Source: Mesotaenium endlicherianum
Taxonomy: Eukaryota > Streptophyta > Zygnematophyceae > Zygnematales > Mesotaeniaceae
DNA: 22,804 nt
Assembly: GCA_009602735.1 (NCBI GenBank)
Contig: WELA01007148.1
Coordinates: 176,588-199,391 of the forward strand
Reading direction: 5' to 3'
The translations under genes and the position numbers were made by a program. A model generated the notes under the pieces. It did no database searches. It worked only from the letters and a program-made list of their open reading frames with translations, and was not told where the DNA came from. Positions within the stretch are counted from its first letter, which is position 1. Each line of letters opens with the position of its first letter. Below, one piece after another: positions 1-9,503 of the stretch.

Positions 1-2
1 CC

Positions 3-793
3 CATCCCCACCTCCCCCCCTGGGGGCCCTATGGCCCCTATGGCCCTGGCCCCTTTGGTCCCCAGGGCCCCTTTGGTCCCCAGGGCCCCTGGAATTACCC
101 TCATGAGGGACCCTATGGCCCCTTTGGCTCTAGCGATGGAGCCCACGCCCCCGAGCAGCAGAGTGAGGGGGGAACTGCAAATGGCTACGCCGGGAACTCG
201 TTCGAGGGAGCTGGTAACGCTGAGGTGGTGGATAATGGACCCGACTTCCGCCCCCAGTCTGGGCCCAGCTTCCTCTCCGACGGCGAGCTTGGCGACAGCT
301 GGCAGGACCCGGCGATTGCCATGTGGCAGGGACAGCAGGCTGTGGCTGCCGCTGCCGGCAGTAGGAAGCCTGCCAGGGATGAGCCCATCGCTCGCCGCAT
401 GATGAGGGATGCTGGCAAACCTGGACGCCACTCTGGTGCTCACGGCCGCCCCGCTGGCGCTGAGGAGGAGAAGCCGCCCGTCCGCCAGTGGTCATTTGCC
501 AGCTGGTTTGGCGCTGACAAGCCAAAGCCCATTCCCCCCCCGGAGCGCCCCCCCCAGGGCGCATTTGACCACTGGGGCCACCCCTCTGGATATCCAGGTG
601 GTCCCTTCCAGGGCTGGCGACGCCCTCCCCATGCTTCTTCTGGATTCAGGCCCCACCACCACCACCAGCACCAGCACCAGCATCAGCATGAGCAGCGCGG
701 GGGTTCCTTCGACGACAAATTCCCCCCCAGGCCCTTCCCCTTCGATGAGGCCGCCATGCAACGCATGTGGGAGGAGCAGGAGCAACCGCCGCC

Positions 794-829
<36 letters not shown>

Positions 830-1037
830 AGGCTTATTTGAGGATGAGGAGGAGCGTATGGCTGGCTTCCCGGGGGAGGCGGAAATGGAGGACCTCCCTA
901 AAGCTGGAGATGGTTTCGGCTCGTCCATGGCAACGGCGTCCATGGCTGCGGGAGAAGAGTCCTTTGGAGATGTGGAGCAGACCAACAGTGCACCCCAGGA
1001 CTCAAGTATGGACGCTCCCCCTCATTTGCTTGTTTGA
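3..1037 (+). CDS. 3' end of a Gly/Pro/Gln/His-rich disordered protein (5' partial)
   Basis: One reading frame is open from the left edge to a TGA at 1035-1037, about 344 codons, so this is the C-terminal part of a longer protein whose start lies outside the window. It opens with tandem Gly-Pro-Tyr/Phe-Gly and GPFGPQ repeats (about 25-140), then a mixed region, a Trp-containing patch WSFASWFGADKPKPI (about 490-535), a His/Gln run (652-696), an 11-residue polyglutamine encoded by pure CAG (795-827) and an acidic tail. No enzyme motif, signal peptide or membrane segment is visible. The composition suggests an intrinsically disordered scaffold, nucleic-acid-binding or surface protein, but no family is recognised. 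The frame is convincing because it stays open for more than 1 kb with biased but protein-like composition, while the other frames give frame-shifted versions of the repeats. A late intron cannot be excluded. Confidence 0.65.
50..85 (+). repeat. 18-bp tandem duplication coding GPFGPQ
   Basis: An 18-bp unit, ggcccctttggtccccag, occurs twice in tandem and encodes Gly-Pro-Phe-Gly-Pro-Gln. Shorter GGCCCCTAT (Gly-Pro-Tyr) units precede it. The repeats are in frame with the partial gene. Confidence 0.7.
795..827 (+). repeat. (CAG)11 polyglutamine microsatellite
   Basis: Eleven uninterrupted CAG codons encode polyglutamine in the partial gene. A CAC/CAG-mixed His-Gln tract lies upstream at 652-696. 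Pure codon runs of this kind usually vary in length between strains. Confidence 0.85.
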
Positions 1038-2784
1038 CAGTTTCTGTGATTCGAATCATTTTTTTCTTTTCTTTCTGCTGCCCTCTGCTGTTGAGTGTTG
1101 CAGTGTGTGCATCACCTCGCATTGCCCACTCTGGCTGGCCACTAGCCCCTCCCTGCCCCTCCAGCTCACTGCAAGTCCTGTTCTTAATCTTGTCCCGGCC
1201 GGCCCCTTCCTTCTGCTGGTGTTGCTGAATCTTGGAAATGAATATGCAAGTAGCAGATTTTGAATAACCCCGTCTGGGCAGGTGATTACAATGCGTGTAG
1301 TTTGCAGGTTGCTGGAAGTAATGACATTGCCTGAAAGACCTGGTGCGTTTTGTTTTTGTCTGCGAGGTCTGCTGCATGTTTGTCATAAATTAGATTGATA
1401 TTTACCTCCATGCCTTTCTCTCAGCGCACTGATTGTGCTTCTCCTCGTGTTGCGTGCACAATAATCGCTGCAGATGATCCTGTCATTGAGGAGGAAACTG
1501 ATTCAGGAGGCGCGCTGACCTTTCCCCTCATATAGGTGGTATGCCCAAGGGGGCGCCCCTTGAGCAAGCACCCCTCATATAGGTGGCAAGTGCAACATTG
1601 GGACTGTTTCCGACGTGTGAGGAGCAGAGGATGTTTCTCTGTACAAGAGCAAAAACATAGCAAGAAGAGAACTGTGAGTTGTGCTCACGAGGAGTTTGAC
1701 ATGCTGCGGCCTCGTGAGGTGTATCATAAGATACTAGGGAAATACTAGAAAGAGACTACGCCCTTCCATGGAAGTTGACTCTTGGTTCAACAGATGTGAC
1801 AGATGTCGTGCACCTGTCACGTACAGCTTCTAGCCAGGATGTCAGAATGTGGCATCCTCAGTCATATAGACAAAGAAAAGTATGCACTGCATCTTTTTCA
1901 GGCTTTATGTTAGAGTGTGAGTGTGGATAATCGACATGAGTGTGCACCACAGCGCGCCAAACTGCCAACATCTTTGATCGCTTGCTTTGGTTGTGTCATT
2001 ACTTTGTATATATGATAAGACACGCCTTTAAGTTTCTTTCTTCTTTTTTGTTATATTCCATTTGTCCACTTTCCTGTGATGCTGAGACAATGCTATGTGT
2101 CCACAATTTTGAAGTCTGGGAGCTTGCATTTTTTTCAGGTTTTTTTTGCAGATTGCTAGTCTTCTGCCAATTCTACACAAGAGGTTTATTAGTGTGCAAG
2201 CTAAAGAGATTGCTCACTTGTGTTGATCAGGTTTGCCTGTCTACACCGTGCGTAGCAGTTTTGAATGTGTAAATTGCCATACCGAATGACGGAAGTTAAG
2301 AGTGGCTTTCACCTATATGTATTCTAGATACTTCCTTGCTCGCTGTCTGTCTTGTCATGCTCAGTTTTCGTGCACTAATGTGGTTATATATTTATTCTTG
2401 GGTCGCTAAATTGCATATCACAGCAGTATACAATCTACATGTCCTGCGACAGAGCTACTGCCTGCCGTGTGCCCTGGTTCTTTCAGGCAACTATATGTCT
2501 TAGGTGATCGTGAGGGCATGGCTACGTTCAGCATAGCAACCAACTCATTTACAGTGTTCACTTATGTTGATAAAGTCAGGTAAACACTTCGGCACCATAG
2601 CTTACGCAATGCTGCTCGATGCTTTTCACAAATTTGTTGCTCACTGGAAGTAGCTGTTGCAGGGAGCTACAAGCGTTCTATATGCAACTTGTCCTTCCCA
2701 GCACCATTTGAGTGACATGATACAACATACCAAGGTCAGCTGGCAGTAGGAATATTCAAATGCTGGCGCCTCAAATCACAAATT
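1038..2784. other. Convergent 3' UTR/intergenic region, no gene seen
   Basis: This stretch lies between the stop of the left-edge gene (+) and the stop of the COMMD3-like gene (-), so it should hold both 3' UTRs. The ORFs here are short, lack conserved motifs and are rich in Phe/Cys/Leu, as expected of AT-rich non-coding DNA. If the organism uses the chlorophyte-type TGTAA poly(A) signal, candidates are TGTAA near 2267 (+) and its complement TTACA near 2548 (-). These assignments are tentative. The only clear structure is the repeat/hairpin at 1524-1586. Confidence 0.5.
1524..1586. repeat. 16-bp direct repeat flanking a 7-bp-arm hairpin
   Basis: CCCCTCATATAGGTGG occurs perfectly at 1524-1539 and 1571-1586. 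Between the copies is an inverted repeat, CAAGGGG (1546-1552), spacer GCG, CCCCTTG (1556-1562). It lies in the putative 3' UTR of the left-edge gene. Its function is unknown; it could be an RNA stem-loop element or the footprint of a small duplication. Confidence 0.7.
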
Positions 2785-4010
2785 TCAAAGGCACAGCCTT
2801 TCTTTGCCGGAAACAGATGTTTCAACACTTCTGCAAGCGTCCTTCATGGCCATTACAAGATCCTGAAGTTCTTCGATGTTACAGGTCATCTCTAGATCTT
2901 GTCCTCCACTAAAAACATTGTCTTTCTTAGAGTGCAACTTTAAGTGGTAAAGGGGTACCTTAAGAGGTCTATCTATGCGACTGCTAAAAGAATAATCCAG
3001 GTGCAGAGTGACGTCTGCCAACTGTGCCAGGTGGCTGTGATTGGCTGAAGAACAAAGCACATTGGTCAAGTTGGACTGGTGTTCACCGTAAGTTTTTGAC
3101 AAGACATCTGCTCTCTCCTCCGTGAATCTGAAAGTTGCAAGCAGATGTCTTCCCAAAGCTTGGGGTGAGAGATCCACTTTTGCAGCTTCCACAAAGAGGC
3201 AGATTAAACCTGCATGTATGTGAATAGATCAAGTAGTGAGGTCTTAGCTTAACAACCTGAATATGAAGGCACGCCTGCAGCATCTCGTTGCTATTGCCAG
3301 CTTGTGATCTTTGGTTGCTAAGAAGAGACAACAATGTGAAGTACTTAATATCCTTAAAAAGCAGAGACTTTAAACAACGAGTCCGCATGACATGGAAATG
3401 CATCTATTATGACAACATCGAGCCATGTATGTGAGTGGACAAACGTCTTTTACACGACAAAGACTGCAAGCTATAAGCATAACGAATCGTCAAGACGCAC
3501 CTCTGTGTGAACACATGGACCACAGAAAATGAATATCCACCATGCTACTTTCGTGGAAACATGCAGCCGAGCAGTCTTACCAGCATAGACGTCCTTCAGC
3601 ATCTCCACGTCCATACTCTCCAAGGTTTCGTCACTAAGGACGTCTACCTCCTTGGCTTGTCTGGTGATTACCAGCAAAGCACCGGCTGCGAGTATCCCCA
3701 GCTGTTCACCGCTCACCTGGGCGTCAATCGGAGGACTATCACTATCATCCACAGGTGAAGAGATTTCACCCCTTCCTGAGTCTAGAGTGTTCGAATTAGC
3801 ATCCAGATTTTCACTAATTGGGATACTGGTCACCTCTGCTAGTCTCCCAGGTGAAACATGCCCGTTCCCTGTAGTGTAGGTTAACAAATCAGCTGATTCT
3901 GCATTCGAGAGCAACGTTCCTGACCTGTCATCCTCCGGTGGTGCTGACAACGGCCTGCTGCTGCCCGAGCATAAAGCCAGCACCCTGGCCACTTCCTTTC
4001 CCAATTCCAT
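2785..4010 (-). CDS. COMMD3: COMM domain-containing protein 3 homologue (two exons)
   Basis: Predicted subunit of the COMMD ring of the Commander complex, which helps recycle membrane cargo from endosomes. Exon 1 is 4010-3581 and exon 2 is 3209-2785. The donor is GTAAGA at 3580 and the acceptor ends ..TGCAG at 3210, joining in phase 1 to give 284 residues. The join is supported because it produces VYAG-LICLFVEAAK, which aligns with the helical N-terminal domain of COMMD3. The COMM domain is at about residues 207-275, with ADVTLHLDYSF and the closing helix EELQDLVMAMKDACRSVE, close to EQLQDLVGKLKDASKSLE in animal COMMD3. The start MEL is also shared with animal COMMD3, and a TAG stop lies directly upstream of this ATG. 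Oddities: the protein is about 90 residues longer than human COMMD3 (195) because of a Ser/Asp-rich insert at about residues 16-90, and the usual Trp of the COMM domain start (DVxW) is Leu. Another COMMD paralogue is possible but less likely. Confidence 0.82.
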
Positions 4011-7000
4011 CTAACAGTGAACAATCTGTCGGCAATTTTAGAATGGAGGAAAATTATGCCCTAAAAAACCATGATTGTACAGGATTCAATGCAATTTATT
4101 GTACAATCATACAAGTGTGTTCTGTGCAGCACGTTTCTTTAGGCATATCTTCTTCGTTCCCGTGTGTATTTAGTGAGCCCACAGAAATGTACACCAATAG
4201 TAATAGCGCACGCTGCATGTCAGAGATTATATTATCTCTACTAAAAACCGCATTTGCCAAAGACAACCCATACGCAGCACAGTGTCACTACTCTCCAAGG
4301 CTTTTTCTTATTAAGGTATAGTGAGGACAGGATTGCAACTTTCATGCAGTGCAGCACACGACATTCAACTTCGGCAAGAATGTTGTCTGCACGGGCCCGG
4401 TCAACTGCCCCTCTATTTCTAGATCAGATGTCGCGGGAGCGAAATTGGAGTTTCAGACTTTGCGCCACTTTTGGCCAAAACGTGCCAATTGTGGTCAACT
4501 GTGGCAGGCTCATCTCTTGGGCACTTTTGGCCAATCGTATTTCATTGGAATCAGCTGGGGCAAAAACACAATGCATGGTCGAGCTTTAACCGTACAAAAG
4601 TTTTACAAAGCGTAGGTTTCTTATGTCGGTATGGCTGATAGAGCACTTATGTCGCACTGTGTAGCCCTACCTCCGTTGAAAGTATCTGGGGTGACCTGTA
4701 GCAGATTGCCTCTACTTTCGACGTTGAGGCACTTATGAAGGTATAGAGAGTATACTTGGTAAAAGTACGTGCTTGTGATGACGAAGGACGTCACACAAGA
4801 CATGCACTTCGTGATGATTTTGTCGAGCTGCACTGTATATATGGCATCGGAGGATACTGGTAACTGCAGGGAATCCGGATCCGGAGTCGAAGCTGATGCT
4901 AACTGATGCTAACAAAGAACACCGTGTGAAGAAGCGAGCTTGTGCAGTAGCATGAGACTTATAATCAGCTCTGACAATTGTATTTTCTATCAGAGAAGGC
5001 CATTGATTTTTATTTTATTTTATCATATCAGCTATTTTTAGCAACTAAATGGGAGCATTTCCTGCTTAAGGAATTGAGGTCGACTGTTGCTTTCCTGCGT
5101 TTATCCTTGTGCTACGCTTCTGCATCCATGGACGCCAATTTGACCTACCAGCTCGTATGCGGAGGCTTTTTCCTGGTCACAACAGTTGGTTCTTTTGTAG
5201 GGACACTGGTCGTCAGTGGAGCCTGCCACGATTGCATTGAGATTGTGAGCGACTTTAAAATCGCCCTGCTGAACAAACCACTCTTGAGTGCACCGTCTTT
5301 GCAATCCATGAAGATGGTGTGATGAGAGGAAAACTATAAAGACCAGGATCGAGTACGGCTTTCGCATCCCTAAGGTTGTAAATTGGAGCTCATCAGCCTT
5401 GTGACTGGGAGAAGCATCCACTCCGCCAATGCAACTATCCATTCTTTGAGAGGGATGCATTGAAAATGAGGCTGCAGTCAGGCTATTAATCATAGATACT
5501 TACAGAATTAACCATTCTTTAGGAGGAGGGCAATATGTGACTGCAACGGGATCTGCTGGGTCGATTTCTAGGAACTTCAGGAAAGGGAAGTATGCAGACA
5601 GGTGAGATTACATGATCAGAACAGCAACTCTCCATGCAGAGGGAGGGGCATACGGCGATGGGACACATATCAAGCTGCCCCTTCTTGCTTCAGTTTGCAC
5701 TTTTGTCGGCATCCTCAGGGGCCCCAGTATCAGACCATTTCCTTTTGAAGAGTCGTCGCCGGCCATGAATGGGTGCATTGAGAGTTGAAGCTGAAGAGCT
5801 CAATCCACCAGAAGAGCTGAATCCACTTATTTGGGGACTGTCACATTTTCATATTAAGCATCGTCAGCAGTTCTTGTGGTAGTATCTTTTTCAGAATAGT
5901 ATAGAGCACTGAAGCAACTATGGAGGCACCAGCGAGCAGAATGAACTCCTGTGCTTTCTGCCTGTGCAGTCATTCTTTCATTCTACTGCTATTGCTTTTA
6001 GTCAAGTATCAGGAGTTGCCGATTTCCATAGCTCACAGCAGGTTAGACATTCTTTATTCATTACATATAATAACATTTTGTTCTCGGACACAAAGGACGC
6101 GTTCGCAGTATATTTTGTAGAGTGACAGGGGCGATGGTAGGCTATGCCCACTTGGTGTCAATTGTATAGTACAACACTGTGCATACAGTGAGTCTCTTAA
6201 TTAACCTGGGTGTTGATGTTGATGAAAAACAGACGTGTAAACTTATCTTCAGAGTCATGAGTAACTACATATAAATAAGCAGGTATTTACCAAAACATTT
6301 TTGATTTCTTTTCTTCCTCCCGGTTGTGGCCTAGAATCTGCTTGAATTAATCCAAGTGCCTCACTACTGACATGCATAAGGAACGTGTCTCAACTGTACA
6401 TAATAACTGAAAATTGAGGTAATGCAAAGGCCGTGCTCTTGCCACCTGAGGGGCAAACAATACCCAAGTAATCTCACTCCACTCATCTATTTGCATATTC
6501 CCTTAGCGTGTGCAAAACATGGAGGCATAGTTATACTGTTTGTAAGACCCTCAATACTAAAATGCCTTTTCTCTAGGTATGAACTGGCAGAAAGTTGTAC
6601 GCACAACGTCACATGCTAGAACAACAAAGGCTTGTTGGCCAGCATAGACATGTACTCGGCACATGATAAGCTGCGACTAAATCCATGAAAAGATCCAACA
6701 ACGCAGATGTTCATTCTTTCCCGAGAGGCACCCTAGGCACTGGAAAGGCATTAAAGAAAGTTCATATTAGTTGCACCTACTCACACCTTAATAGAAATAA
6801 ATGCTCTATGTCTGGCTGGCGGGCCAGGCCGCGGACAAGGTGCAGCCATTGCTGTGAAGGCAAAGTTTGCCACTCACTAGCTGTCATCCAGCCGATGCAG
6901 AGTCAAACTTCTGAAGGTCAAACTTGCTCGTCTTCGGCCCACTTGTGTTCTGCTCAAAGCACTCCTCACGAGCTGCAGCTCCTACCCTTGTTGAATGGCT

Positions 7001-8069
7001 GCGCCCAAAGGGCAAGTGAATACAATATGCTGGCCTGTGCTTAGAGAAGACACTGCCAGTCGGGCTCACTAATTGCCGGTGCAGTAGCAGAGCCAGCGAG
7101 AGTTGAGCTGATGCACTTGCTGGTGTGCAGTAGGAAACCTACAAGTCAAGCTCGCAAGCTCGCTCCCAATTATACTGACCTCAGGCTCTTCCAGACTTAC
7201 GCGTCACAAAGCAGGATGTACGTGTCCGCAAAGGAGACAACTATGAGATGACTATCTCGCACGTGCAGACGATGTACCTGGCCTCTTGCACCACCCCTTA
7301 TGCACGAGAAGGATGAAGCAAGGAAAGGATGCCATTGCGACGGAATTTGCAAGCTACACTCTAAGCTAGCAGTTGTAAGGTGTAGCGTTGAATAGTGCAT
7401 CCTTGGTGTGAAGGAAGCAGGGCCTGTCATTTGCGGAAAAGAGTTCGTTGCCCTCAAATCTGCACATCAGACAGCTTGTGTTACGACCCACTTACTGCCA
7501 CGTGCACAACCACCTCCTGAAGAATGAAGCATACGGATAGAAGCCGAAAAATAATCAGGGAAAAGGTGCTATGCTTATCATACTCAACCAGACTCATCTG
7601 CATATAAAACGTGCCGATATCAGAGTTGCAACAATTATGCTAAAAAAGTATTGTGTGCTTGGCTTTCTTAACGTTCAGGGGGGGAGGGGGGGGGGGACAA
7701 GGGGATGAGGAGGATGGGAGGGATCTGAAACCAAAAACTGTTAGCACCAAAATACATGACAGTGAGGTTGCTTCAGTGCCACCAAATTTGATAATGCATT
7801 CACGTGCTCAACAATTACAGGTCCACCGGGATGCAACGTGGACGCTTCAGGGAGTTGAGCCTAAACATATACGTAAATAGTGCTGCTGATTCAACATGTT
7901 CAAAAGAGAGAAGCCCCCTTGTGTATTTGCGTATTTTAAATTGATAGACAACGAATTTGTTGGCACCTAATGCGGGCCCCATTATTAACGATCTTGACAC
8001 TCCCCACGCAGCTGCCTGGATTACCAGAGAGGGTGAAATGGAGCAAGAGCGTAAGAAGATTATGAATAC
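4011..8069. other. Long AT-richer intergenic stretch, no gene recognised
   Basis: About 4 kb between the COMMD3-like start and the end of the COX17 read-through frame. Open frames here are at most about 130 codons, have no family motif, and many begin at non-ATG codons. One hydrophobic frame at about 5131-5322 (+) begins at an ATG but has no supporting domain or splice context. The region should contain the COMMD3 promoter and 5' UTR, just right of 4010, and probably the last exon and 3' UTR of the COX17 gene. A G-run lies at 7678-7696. No tRNA, CRISPR or mobile-element structure was seen. Confidence 0.45.
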
Positions 8070-8204
8070 TTACACAGCATTAGCATAGCCTTTGAGTTTT
8101 GGCGTCCAAGTTGAAAAACAGTCAAAAGTTGACACCAAGACGCAATTGTCCCCCTTCCCAAAGCAAATTTTGGTGCAACATAAGTTCAGCGGGTATGAAA
8201 TTAC

Positions 8205-8435
8205 CTTAAACCCCTCACTCCTCAGGCATATCTTGTGTGCTTCAATATACTTTGCACAAGCCTCTGGCCCTTTTTCAGCTATACACATGTCCCGTTTCTC
8301 TTTTGTGTCAGGACAAGCACAACAAATCTTCTTCTTGGGCGCCATCTGCTTAGAAGATCCTTCCTTGCCTGCGCCGCCTGCAGCAGAACTCGGCAGAGCT
8401 TGAGGAGATCCTTCCATATGACTGATTTTCGTCAT
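8205..8435 (-). CDS. COX17: COX17 cytochrome c oxidase copper chaperone (main exon)
   Basis: Copper metallochaperone of the mitochondrial intermembrane space that hands Cu(I) to Sco1 and Cox11 for cytochrome c oxidase assembly. From the ATG at 8435 the exon encodes 77 residues. A disordered Ser/Ala/Gly N-terminus (1-30) leads into [18 protein letters not shown]. The CC at residues 38-39 and C41 form the copper-binding CCxC motif, and C41/C51 and C60/C70 form the twin CX9C pairs of the coiled-coil-helix-coiled-coil-helix fold. The exon ends CLRSEGFK and is followed by a donor, AAG|GTAATT, at 8204. The family normally ends one residue later (GFKV or GFKI), so the last exon probably carries one codon plus the stop, and I cannot place it. 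If the intron is retained, the frame continues with a non-homologous tail to a TAA ending at 8070. The nearest upstream in-frame codon changes are a TGA near 8490 and no earlier ATG. Confidence 0.9.
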
Positions 8436-9503
8436 AGCAATATTCTCAGAAGCCAGCAAGTCTGTTCTAGTGTGCGACTCCCCTCTTCAAACCTGGGATA
8501 GTGATAAGCGTTTGTGCAGTATCTGCCTTATGGATGTCTGCGCATTGTCTGCAGCTGTACAAGCAACTTGCTTGTCACACTCCTTGTCCCCTCATAGCAT
8601 TTTAAGCTATTCGTCTAGATTGCATGTATGTGCTATTGGATCAATGCGCTTTTCCTTTTGAGATTGTAAGTTGTAAAACTGTGTGTACTGCATGGGAGCA
8701 TATGAGGAACGTACTTTCACAAGCTTCATGCGTACTTTTGCTGCATGATGTGCATTATTATATACCTCCACCAAAATGTGAAGGCTCCGAGATCGAGCTT
8801 AAGCTGTGACGCATGCTACGTGCCACAGCGTGCAGCCTGCGTTCGAAACCCGGGGCCACTCGGGGGCCCACGCGAGCCAAGAAAAACCGCGGAGACCTAT
8901 TATATATATCGAAATTTAAAGCATTCCACGACTAAAACTTGGACTGATACAACACATGAGCGGAAGGACGTGGATGTTTATAGACCTTCATGGGCAGTAA
9001 AGGGACCAGGTGAATAAAACCAGTTCTATACGAGGCACAAAACGGTCGGTTTAAGTTTTACATATAGAGTTTATTCCTCCGTACTATATCAAACTTTTGA
9101 GCTTTTCTACAAGCAGCGGAAGGCACTCAGGTTCTGGCCTTGACCAGCTCCTGTGTTCCTTTTGACGTTCACAGTGTCCCCCATTTACAAGTTACCTTTT
9201 TAAGGCAGCTAGTCAAGGTGCAGTCTGCTGCAAGAGCGGAGCTGTCTGACATGCGAGGAATTTTCGTACTTGGCGAGCGTCAAGTAGAGCTTGGGCGTTC
9301 GCCGTGGTTACAAAGATGCTCATTTTACATTAGTAGGCTGGTGTGCAGCCAGCGACTGTCGTGACGTTGATCTTCAGATTTTGCTGCCACTGTGGGCATC
9401 TGTTGTTTCGTCTTGATCTGCAGATCAGCTCCAGCTGAAGAGCTCTCAGATTTACAGCCGTAATCATCATGTGGGTGTAAGCAGCTCAAGTAAGAGCTGG
9501 CGA
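8436..9503. other. Divergent intergenic region between COX17 and the Ycf55-like gene
   Basis: Contains the COX17 upstream region (-) and the putative promoter and 5' UTR of the + strand gene. No coding segment with conserved features was found. A short string matching the Pol III B-box consensus (GTTCGAAAC, about 8832) has no convincing A box or tRNA fold. The shift from AT-richer to GC-rich sequence begins near the right end of this stretch. Confidence 0.4.

Noticed and set aside
4978..5322. Hydrophobic plus-strand frame of 114 codons in the AT-richer region
   Set aside because: No family resemblance and no splice context; the length is compatible with chance in a 4-kb non-coding stretch.
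8800..8890. tRNA- or SINE-like B box (GTTCGAAAC)
   Set aside because: The T-arm pairs only partly, no acceptor stem can be formed and no A box lies at the expected distance.
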